DNA of 6,443 nucleotides from Clostridia bacterium (GTDB lineage Bacteria > Bacillota > Clostridia > Christensenellales > CAG-1252): positions 1 through 6,443 of the forward strand of contig JAFZZX010000064.1 of NCBI GenBank assembly GCA_017615515.1. The letters are read 5' to 3'. Position 1 is the first letter of the stretch; every line of letters starts with the position of its first letter. Below, in pieces: positions 1-4,872 of the stretch. The notes under the pieces were generated by a model. The model did no database searches, had not been told where the DNA came from, and saw only the letters and a program-made list of their open reading frames with translations. The position numbers were made by a program, and so were the translations under genes.

Positions 1-67
1 CGATCCGAACGGCGGTGGTATGGGCGGCGACGATGGCAATATCGACGGCAACGGCACCGTTGACTGA
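1..67 (+). CDS. dnaK: Chaperone DnaK (Hsp70), C-terminal tail only (5' part outside the window)
   Basis: The frame beginning at base 2 reads about 21 residues, DPNGGGMGGDDGNIDGNGTVD, and ends at TGA (65-67), followed at once by an in-frame TAA. A Gly/Asp-rich, low-complexity tail after a conserved core is typical of DnaK, the ATP-dependent Hsp70 chaperone of the cytoplasm. Its place directly before dnaJ, on the same strand, matches the hrcA-grpE-dnaK-dnaJ order of Firmicutes. The tail lacks the acidic EEVD-like end seen in many DnaKs. No ATPase or substrate-binding domain lies in the window, so the call rests mainly on gene context. Another glycine-rich protein cannot be excluded from 21 residues alone. 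Confidence 0.75.
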   Translation, partial: DPNGGGMGGDDGNIDGNGTVD

Positions 68-76
68 TAAAACCGA

Positions 77-100
77 GCAGAGAGGGGCAACCCTCTCTGC
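77..100 (+). other. Intercistronic hairpin with GCAA tetraloop between dnaK and dnaJ
   Basis: Bases 77-86 (GCAGAGAGGG) are perfectly complementary to 91-100, giving a 10-bp stem closed by GCAA, a member of the stable GNRA tetraloop class. The sequence after it (ATATCCTTAT) has no T-run, so it does not look like a full intrinsic terminator. A role in partial termination, RNA processing or 3'-end protection of the dnaK message is inferred. Confidence 0.7.
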
Positions 101-117
101 ATATCCTTATATAGAGG

Positions 118-144
118 TTTCCCCATAGAGAGAATAGGGGGAAG
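118..144 (+). promoter_or_regulatory. Second hairpin, overlapping the dnaJ ribosome-binding region
   Basis: TTTCCCC (118-124) can pair with GGGGAAG (138-144), six Watson-Crick pairs plus one G-U, around a 13-base loop. The 3' arm is part of the purine-rich stretch GGGGGAAGAGGA (137-148) that serves as the Shine-Dalgarno region of dnaJ. Folding would partly hide that site and could lower or temperature-tune DnaJ synthesis relative to DnaK. The pairing is visible; the regulatory role is inference. Confidence 0.4.
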
Positions 145-151
145 AGGAACT

Positions 152-1300
152 ATGGCAGACAAATACGATTACTATCAGATCTTGGGCGTGAATAAGAACG
201 CGACTGACGACGAGATCAAGTCGGCGTACCGCAGGATGGCGAAAAAGTACCATCCCGATCTTTATTCCACGAAACCCGAAGAGGAACGCAAAGCGGCGGA
301 AGAGCAATTCAAGAAGATCAACCATGCTTACGACGTCCTATCCGACAAGCAAAAGCGCGCGGCATACGATCAATACGGCGATGAGAACGGCCCGATGGGC
401 GGTGGATTCGGCGGCGGTGGCGGCGCAGGTGGTGCGGGCTTCGGTGATTTTGACAGTTTCTTCGGCGATTTCTTCAGCGCGTTTACCGGTGGCGGCAGAC
501 GTACCGCTCGCCCGAACGGCAGGATCGACGGCGACGACATTACGGTCACGATCACGATCGACTTTATGGAAGCGGTTCGCGGCGTACAGAAGGATATTCC
601 GATCTCACGCCAGGAGCAATGCGCGGACTGCAAGGGAACGGGTGCGAAAAACGGTACTTCCTATAAAACTTGCGGCAGATGTGGTGGTACTGGTCGCGTT
701 ACGACCCGCCAAAATACGATTTTCGGTCAGCAGGTCGTTCAAAGCGTTTGTCCCGATTGTCGCGGTAACGGCAGGATTATTACGGATAGCTGTCGTTCTT
801 GCGGAGGTAAAGGGTCGATCAAGCGTTCGCGCGTGATCCACGCCAACATTCCCGCCGGGATCGATAACGGACAGACGATCACCTTCCAAAACGAAGGGAA
901 CTGCGGTAAAAACGGCGGCATGAACGGCAATTTGATCTTGATCGTGAACGTCAGACCCCACGCGCTCTTCAAGAGGAAAGGTTACGATATCTATTTCGAC
1001 GTGCCGATCTCCTACGTGACGGCGACCGTCGGCGGCGAGATCGACGTACCGACTTTGGACGGCGTCGTGAAATACAAGCTGTCGGAAGGCACGCAAACGG
1101 GCACCCTCTGCCGTCTGTCGGGGAAGGGTATAAAGAGATTGAACAGCGAATCGCGCGGCGACCTCTACTTCACCGTTCAGGTACAGACCCCGACGGGGCT
1201 TTCCCGCACGCAGAAAGAGTTGCTGTCTCAATTTGAAGCAAGCCTTACCCCCAATCAATCTCCCAAACAGAAAAAGTTTGCGGATTTCATTAGGAAATGA
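152..1300 (+). CDS. dnaJ: Chaperone protein DnaJ (Hsp40), type I
   Basis: This is the co-chaperone that delivers unfolded clients to DnaK and stimulates its ATPase in the cytoplasm. The 382-residue product is full length and has every type I domain in order. The J domain (about 4-75) carries the catalytic HPD at 34-36. A Gly/Phe-rich linker spans about 82-115. The zinc-binding region has four CxxCxGxG repeats at Cys157/160, 174/177, 200/203 and 214/217. The C-terminal substrate-binding domains include IPAGID (233-238) and GGEIDVPTLDG (294-304). The start at 152 follows the purine-rich AGAGGA (143-148) and puts the J domain at the N terminus. The loop between HPD and helix III is about five residues longer than in E. 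coli DnaJ. The stop overlaps the prmA start by four bases (ATGA), which implies translational coupling. Identification is secure. Confidence 0.98.
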   Translation: MADKYDYYQILGVNKNATDDEIKSAYRRMAKKYHPDLYSTKPEEERKAAEEQFKKINHAYDVLSDKQKRAAYDQYGDENGPMGGGFGGGGGAGGAGFGDFDSFFGDFFSAFTGGGRRTARPNGRIDGDDITVTITIDFMEAVRGVQKDIPISRQEQCADCKGTGAKNGTSYKTCGRCGGTGRVTTRQNTIFGQQVVQSVCPDCRGNGRIITDSCRSCGGKGSIKRSRVIHANIPAGIDNGQTITFQNEGNCGKNGGMNGNLILIVNVRPHALFKRKGYDIYFDVPISYVTATVGGEIDVPTLDGVVKYKLSEGTQTGTLCRLSGKGIKRLNSESRGDLYFTVQVQTPTGLSRTQKELLSQFEASLTPNQSPKQKKFADFIRK

Positions 1301-2205
1301 TCAAGATCACCGTAAAAACCACGCACGAAGGTGCCGAGATCGTCTCGGATATGCTGTATGAGTTTTCGCGTTCGGGCGTCGTCGTTGAGGATAGAGAGGA
1401 CGTCGCGGAACTATGGAACTCAAAACTCGTGTGGGACTATCTCGAAGAGGGAGTATTGAATCGTCCGAAAGAGGTCTCCGTCATCGGTTATTATGACGGG
1501 GAATATTCGGAAATATCCGATGATCTAGAGAATAAACTGAATGAGATAAGATCCTATTGTCCCTTCGCTTTGCCACTCGATCTTTCAGTCGAGAATACCG
1601 ATAATACCGACTGGTCTGAAGACTGGAAAAAGGCGTACAAGATCATTTCCGTCGGCGACCTTGAGGTCGTTCCGGTATGGAAAAAAGAGGAAGCAAAAGG
1701 AGATAAGATCGTACTCATCAACCCCGGATCGGCGTTCGGAACGGGCGAACACGAAAGCACGCGCCTGTGTTTATCCCTGATGCAGCAGATCGATCTTACG
1801 GGCAAAAATGTGATCGACACGGGATGCGGGAGCGGGATCCTCGGGATCGCGGCGCTGGTTTCGGGCGCGTCTTCCTGCTTGTTTCGAGACATTGACGAAT
1901 CCGCGCTAAACAATTTGCGTGAAAATCTCGGTTTGAATCAGGTCACGGGAAAGGTAGAATGCGCCTCTCTCCTCGAGGGAGTTCGGACTACCGCACAAGT
2001 CGTTCTCGCGAATATCACGGCAGACATCCTCGCAAAGATGACGAATGCCGCCGACGTGGTCGAAAAGGGCGGCTACTTGATCATGAGCGGGATCATCGAC
2101 AAGTACGCGGACGGATTGATCGATCAGTTTTCCGCCGTCGGATTCAAGCCGGTGCATAAACTCCAAGACGGGATATGGGTCGGATTGCTCTTTGAAAGAG
2201 AATGA
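1297..2205 (+). CDS. prmA: Ribosomal protein L11 methyltransferase PrmA
   Basis: PrmA transfers methyl groups from S-adenosylmethionine to ribosomal protein L11. The 302-residue product has the usual family length. An N-terminal L11-recognition domain (about 1-100) precedes a class I Rossmann methyltransferase domain. Visible signatures are NPGSAFGTGEH (142-152), the SAM loop DTGCGSGILGIAA (174-186), the acidic DID at 198-200, and the catalytic-region ANI (238-240), followed by GGYLIMSGI (258-266). Two small departures from the common pattern are Asn142 where Asp or Glu is frequent, and FRDID in place of the usual hydrophobic-VDID. Both look like lineage variation because the rest is intact. 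The ATG lies inside the dnaJ stop (ATGA), with AGGAA too close to act as a good independent site, so translation is probably coupled to dnaJ. In B. subtilis the same position is held by yqeT, the prmA orthologue. A terminator follows immediately. Confidence 0.96.
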   Translation: MIKITVKTTHEGAEIVSDMLYEFSRSGVVVEDREDVAELWNSKLVWDYLEEGVLNRPKEVSVIGYYDGEYSEISDDLENKLNEIRSYCPFALPLDLSVENTDNTDWSEDWKKAYKIISVGDLEVVPVWKKEEAKGDKIVLINPGSAFGTGEHESTRLCLSLMQQIDLTGKNVIDTGCGSGILGIAALVSGASSCLFRDIDESALNNLRENLGLNQVTGKVECASLLEGVRTTAQVVLANITADILAKMTNAADVVEKGGYLIMSGIIDKYADGLIDQFSAVGFKPVHKLQDGIWVGLLFERE

Positions 2206-2206
2206 T

Positions 2207-2231
2207 CGAGCGCCTTCGGGCGTCCGTTTTT
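2207..2231 (+). terminator. Rho-independent terminator after prmA
   Basis: CGAGCGCC (2207-2214) pairs with GGCGTCCG (2219-2226), with one A/C mismatch and one G-U pair, around a TTCG tetraloop closed by C-G, an exceptionally stable arrangement. Five T residues (2227-2231) follow directly. It begins two bases after the prmA stop and should end or weaken transcription coming from dnaK-dnaJ-prmA. Confidence 0.85.
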
Positions 2232-2248
2232 ATGATAATTCGCGCAAA

Positions 2249-2266
2249 TTATTGATTTATCAATAA
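2249..2266. promoter_or_regulatory. Perfect 18-bp palindrome over the -35 box (operator candidate)
   Basis: TTATTGAT (2249-2256) and ATCAATAA (2259-2266) are exact inverted repeats around a two-base centre, and the -35 hexamer (2252-2257) lies inside. The placement suits a dimeric repressor. The half-sites TTGAT/ATCAA recall FNR boxes, but the two-base gap is not the four-base gap of that family. It has no resemblance to CIRCE, the HrcA operator. The binding protein is unknown and the function is inferred. Confidence 0.4.
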
Positions 2267-2280
2267 CTTCAGTTTATAAT
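2252..2280 (+). promoter_or_regulatory. Sigma-A-type promoter for rsmE-mtaB-hinT
   Basis: TTGATT (2252-2257, 4 of 6 matches to TTGACA) and a perfect TATAAT (2275-2280) are separated by exactly 17 bases, in an AT-rich stretch after the terminator. The expected transcription start, about seven bases past the -10, falls at or next to the rsmE ATG at 2287. Confidence 0.8.
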
Positions 2281-2286
2281 GAAAGT

Positions 2287-3024
2287 ATGGAGATCAAGCG
2301 TTTTTTCGTTGATAACGGCACGATCCTCTCGCTCGGCACGTCCAAAGTCGTGACGGGTGAGGAGTTTACGCACGCCGTCAAAGTTTGCCGTTATAAGGTC
2401 GGCTACAAGTTGATCTTATCGAACGGCGACGGCTACGACTATTTCTCCACCGTGACCTCGATAGACAAAAGCTCCTTTACTTGTCGCGTCGACGAACGGA
2501 AAAAGAACGAAAACGAGCTCAAAAAGCGTCTGATCCTCTACCTTTGCGCGATCGAACGCAGCGACCTCGCGGTCCAAAAGGCGACGGAGATCGGTGCGAG
2601 TGAGATCCGTTTGATGATCTCTGTTTTTACCAATGCGAAGAAGCAGAATCTCGATCGGCTAAATAAGATCGCGCTCGAATCCGCGAAACAATGTGGCAGG
2701 GCTCTCGTCCCCAAGATCTACGAACCCATCCCGTATGAAGAGGCGATCCGAGACGCCGTGACACGCGCCGATCAAACGATCTTTTGCTATGAATGTGCGA
2801 AGGAGGGACGTATCGCGGACGTCATGGATCCCCAAGCGGATTGCTATGCGCTCGTGGTCGGCAGCGAAGGGGGGTTTTCGGCAGAGGAGGTCGCGCTTGC
2901 AGAGCGTTTGGGCGCAAAGGTGGTCACGCTCGGCAGACGCATATTGCGTGCGGAAACCGCTTGTATAGCGGGGCTTGCCCTTTTGGCGGATGAGGCGGAA
3001 AGAAATGAAAACAGCGGTAATTAA
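2287..3024 (+). CDS. rsmE: 16S rRNA (uracil-N3)-methyltransferase RsmE
   Basis: RsmE methylates N3 of U1498 (E. coli numbering) in the decoding region of 16S rRNA within the small subunit, using S-adenosylmethionine. The 245-residue product has the family length. An N-terminal PUA-like RNA-binding domain begins with KRFFV (4-8). The C-terminal SPOUT (trefoil-knot) domain shows QKATEIG (97-103), AKQCGRALVPK (133-143), the SAM-binding GSEGGFS (192-198; GPEGG in most members) and LGRRILRAETA (215-225). The ATG at 2287 is chosen because RFFV must lie at the extreme N terminus and later starts would remove it. No Shine-Dalgarno sequence is present and the promoter -10 ends only six bases before the ATG, so the mRNA may be leaderless. 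The last 20 bases overlap mtaB. The B. subtilis counterpart is yqeU in the same operon position. Confidence 0.96.
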   Translation: MEIKRFFVDNGTILSLGTSKVVTGEEFTHAVKVCRYKVGYKLILSNGDGYDYFSTVTSIDKSSFTCRVDERKKNENELKKRLILYLCAIERSDLAVQKATEIGASEIRLMISVFTNAKKQNLDRLNKIALESAKQCGRALVPKIYEPIPYEEAIRDAVTRADQTIFCYECAKEGRIADVMDPQADCYALVVGSEGGFSAEEVALAERLGAKVVTLGRRILRAETACIAGLALLADEAERNENSGN

Positions 3025-4237
3025 CATCGGTTGCAAAGTGAATCAATGCGAATGCGACAGCCTGATGACGGGTCTGATCGCGCTCGGTCACGAGGTCTCG
3101 GACGAGCTCGTCTATGCGGATAACTACATCATCAACACCTGCGCCGTTACCAAGGAAGCGGAGCGTAAGTCACGACAGGTGATCGGCAAGGTCAAAAAGA
3201 TCAATCCCAACGCCGCGATCTACGTGATCGGGTGTGCATCCGAAAAGAACGCCGAACAGTTCGAGATCAAAGGGGTGCGTTACGTCTCCGGAACGGCGAA
3301 AAAGGACGCGGTTTTCGAGATGCTCAGCGGGACGCATATTTCGCCGATCCCGGGTGCCTACGAGTCCCTACCGATCGGTACGAATTTTCGCGCTCGCGCC
3401 TACGTTAAGGTCGAGGACGGATGCAATAATTTCTGTTCCTATTGCGTGATCCCGTATCTTCGCGGACGGTGTCGCTCTCGCGCTCCGGATGACGTGATAA
3501 CGGAATGCCGCGCCGCAGCGGAGACCACGGATGAGATCGTCCTTACGGGCATCAACCTCTCCGCTTACGGTCTCGACGTCGGCACGAACCTTGCGGAGCT
3601 CATCACGAAGCTATCTGATCTCAAAGCGCGTATTCGTCTCGGCAGTCTGGAAGTCAACGTCATCGACGCGGACTTTATCCACGCGCTCGTATCGTCGAAT
3701 AATATTTGTCCGCACTTTCATCTCTCCTTACAGAGTGGATCGAATGAGGTGCTATCCGCGATGAATCGCCACTATACCGCGGAAGAGTACGCGGGGAAGG
3801 TCGCGATGCTCCGCACCTATTTCCCGACAGCCGCGATCACGACCGACGTCATCGTCGGATTCCCGACCGAGACAGAGGAGACTTTTGAGGAGACGATGCG
3901 ATTCGTCAGGGAGATCGGTTTTTCTAACATTCACGTTTTCCCCTATTCCCGCAGAGCGGGGACGGCGGCTTTCCCTCTCGGTGCGCTCCCCGAGGATACC
4001 GTTGCATCGCGTGTCAAGCGCCTATCCGCCTTGCGCGACGAGCTCAAGCGTGAGTATGAGAGCGCATTCGTATCGTCAGAGCTGGACGTCGTGATCGAGA
4101 CGACGGACGGCATCTATGCGGAAGGTTATTCCGAGAACTATATTCGCGTCTACGTTCCCGACAGGGACTATCCTGCGGGCAAGATAATCAAGGTCACGAT
4201 CGAAGGCGAACGCGCCGACGGGCTCGTGGCGAAATAG
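3005..4237 (+). CDS. mtaB: tRNA t6A37 methylthiotransferase MtaB (radical SAM)
   Basis: MtaB turns t6A into ms2t6A at position 37 of ANN-decoding tRNAs, which stabilises codon pairing. The 410-residue product has the full architecture. The N-terminal methylthiotransferase domain has cluster ligands Cys10, Cys46 and Cys77 in NIGCKVNQ, NTC and IGC. The radical SAM core has CNNFCSYC at Cys140/144/147, then RGRCRSR (153-159) and LQSGSN (242-247). A short C-terminal TRAM-like RNA-binding region spans about 355-408. KVNQ after the first Cys and RGRCRSR favour MtaB over MiaB. The start at 3005 is preferred over an upstream in-frame TTG at 2975 because MKTAVINIGC begins where family members begin and GAGG (2992-2995) sits nine bases ahead. 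It overlaps rsmE by 20 bases, indicating co-translation. The B. subtilis orthologue is yqeV. Confidence 0.95.
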   Translation: MKTAVINIGCKVNQCECDSLMTGLIALGHEVSDELVYADNYIINTCAVTKEAERKSRQVIGKVKKINPNAAIYVIGCASEKNAEQFEIKGVRYVSGTAKKDAVFEMLSGTHISPIPGAYESLPIGTNFRARAYVKVEDGCNNFCSYCVIPYLRGRCRSRAPDDVITECRAAAETTDEIVLTGINLSAYGLDVGTNLAELITKLSDLKARIRLGSLEVNVIDADFIHALVSSNNICPHFHLSLQSGSNEVLSAMNRHYTAEEYAGKVAMLRTYFPTAAITTDVIVGFPTETEETFEETMRFVREIGFSNIHVFPYSRRAGTAAFPLGALPEDTVASRVKRLSALRDELKREYESAFVSSELDVVIETTDGIYAEGYSENYIRVYVPDRDYPAGKIIKVTIEGERADGLVAK

Positions 4238-4246
4238 GAGGTTTTT

Positions 4247-4585
4247 ATGGATTGCGTATTTTGTAAGATCATTTCGGGTGAGATCCCGAGCCCGCGTTTG
4301 TACGAAGACGAGGATTTCATCATCATTCGAGACATCGCTCCGCAGGCGAAATGCCATTATCTCGCCCTTCCGAAGAAGCATTTTGCCGATGTGACCGAGA
4401 TGACGGCGGAAGATGCCGCTCTCGTCGGGCGTATGCTCAGGAAGATCGGCGAACTCGCCCCCACCCTCGGATTGACGGGTGGATTCCGTTTGGTATCCAA
4501 CAAGGGAGCCGACGCGATGCAGAGCGTGCCGCATTTGCATATCCATATACTCGGCGGGGAAAAATTGTCCGATAAAATGTGCTGA
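4247..4585 (+). CDS. hinT: HIT-family nucleotide-binding protein (HinT-like purine nucleoside phosphoramidase)
   Basis: This 112-residue protein belongs to the Hint branch of the histidine triad superfamily: small homodimeric cytoplasmic enzymes that hydrolyse adenosine phosphoramidates and related nucleotide conjugates. The triad HLHIHIL occupies 96-102, with His96, His98 and His100, preceded by QSVP (92-95) and followed by GGEKLS (103-108). Cys3 and Cys6 in DCVFCKI, with His45 and the first triad histidine, resemble the structural zinc site found in many bacterial members. A perfect AGGAGG (4236-4241) overlaps the mtaB stop codon and lies five bases before the ATG, so it is co-transcribed with mtaB and should be well translated. 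Hint genes at this spot before rpsU are common in Clostridia. The physiological substrate cannot be told from sequence, and the symbol is a family-level assignment. Confidence 0.92.
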   Translation: MDCVFCKIISGEIPSPRLYEDEDFIIIRDIAPQAKCHYLALPKKHFADVTEMTAEDAALVGRMLRKIGELAPTLGLTGGFRLVSNKGADAMQSVPHLHIHILGGEKLSDKMC

Positions 4586-4590
4586 AATCG

Positions 4591-4619
4591 TTGACACGCT
4601 TTATCGAATGATATAAAAT
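4591..4619 (+). promoter_or_regulatory. Sigma-A-type promoter for rpsU
   Basis: A perfect TTGACA (4591-4596) is followed, 17 bases later, by TAAAAT (4614-4619, 5 of 6 matches). TATAAA at 4612 is an alternative -10, but its spacer would be only 15 bases. It starts six bases after the hinT stop. The predicted start near 4626 gives a leader of about 35 bases before rpsU. Confidence 0.78.
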
Positions 4620-4660
4620 CAATCAAGAAAAATACCGTTTACGGAAGGTGGGTGAAAGAC

Positions 4661-4843
4661 ATGACCAGCATCAAAGTTCGTGAGAATGAGTCGCTCGACA
4701 GCGCGATCAGACGTTTTAAGCGCCAATGCACCAAAGACGGTATCATCGGAGACATCAAGAAGAGAGAGGCATACGAGAAGCCCAGCGTAAAACGCAAGAA
4801 GAAGGCAGAAGCCGCTCGCAAGAGGAAGTCTTCCAGAGACTAA
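4661..4843 (+). CDS. rpsU: 30S ribosomal protein S21
   Basis: S21 is a small basic protein of the 30S platform, near the anti-Shine-Dalgarno end of 16S rRNA, and helps mRNA binding at initiation. The 60-residue product has the Firmicutes form. The N-terminal [16 protein letters not shown] (5-20) is followed by a central helix and the signature [11 protein letters not shown], then an Arg/Lys-rich tail, AARKRK. ATG 4661 is chosen over the in-frame GTG at 4652 because AAGGTG (4645-4650) has workable spacing only to the ATG, and MTSIKVREN matches the family N terminus. It follows hinT with no visible terminator between them, so it may be made both from its own promoter and by readthrough. In B. 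subtilis rpsU is followed by yqeY; here no yqeY is present and a convergent dinB follows instead. Confidence 0.97.
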   Translation: MTSIKVRENESLDSAIRRFKRQCTKDGIIGDIKKREAYEKPSVKRKKKAEAARKRKSSRD

Positions 4844-4846
4844 AAG

Positions 4847-4872
4847 AAAAACCGAGGTCACTCGGTTTTTTT
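4847..4872. terminator. Bidirectional Rho-independent terminator between rpsU and dinB
   Basis: AAAAACCGAG (4847-4856) pairs perfectly with CTCGGTTTTT (4861-4870) around the loop GTCA, with T's continuing to 4872. Read rightward it ends rpsU with a T-run; read leftward the A-run becomes the T-run that ends dinB. It starts three bases after the rpsU stop, and on the other strand it directly abuts the dinB TAA (4871-4873). Confidence 0.9.

Noticed and set aside
77..100. Full intrinsic terminator after dnaK
   Set aside because: The hairpin is strong but no T-tract follows; an intercistronic stabiliser or attenuating hairpin fits better.
605..1258. Long open frame (217 codons) on the minus strand inside dnaJ
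   Set aside because: It lies wholly antisense to an unmistakable dnaJ, has no ribosome-binding site or recognisable motif, and is explained by the codon bias of the real gene.
2249..2266. FNR/CRP-type site at the rsmE promoter
   Set aside because: TTGAT and ATCAA are separated by two bases, not the four of FNR boxes, and no other support exists.
2975..3004. Upstream TTG start for mtaB adding ten residues
   Set aside because: The extra residues, MPFWRMRRKE, lie before the usual N terminus, and a GAGG site is placed for the ATG at 3005.
4076..4597. Minus-strand open frame of 173 codons across mtaB and hinT
   Set aside because: It crosses two solid plus-strand genes with intact catalytic motifs, and its product has no family features.
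4652..4660. GTG start for rpsU, three codons upstream of the ATG
   Set aside because: The Shine-Dalgarno-like AAGGTG would be almost touching the GTG; spacing fits only the ATG at 4661.
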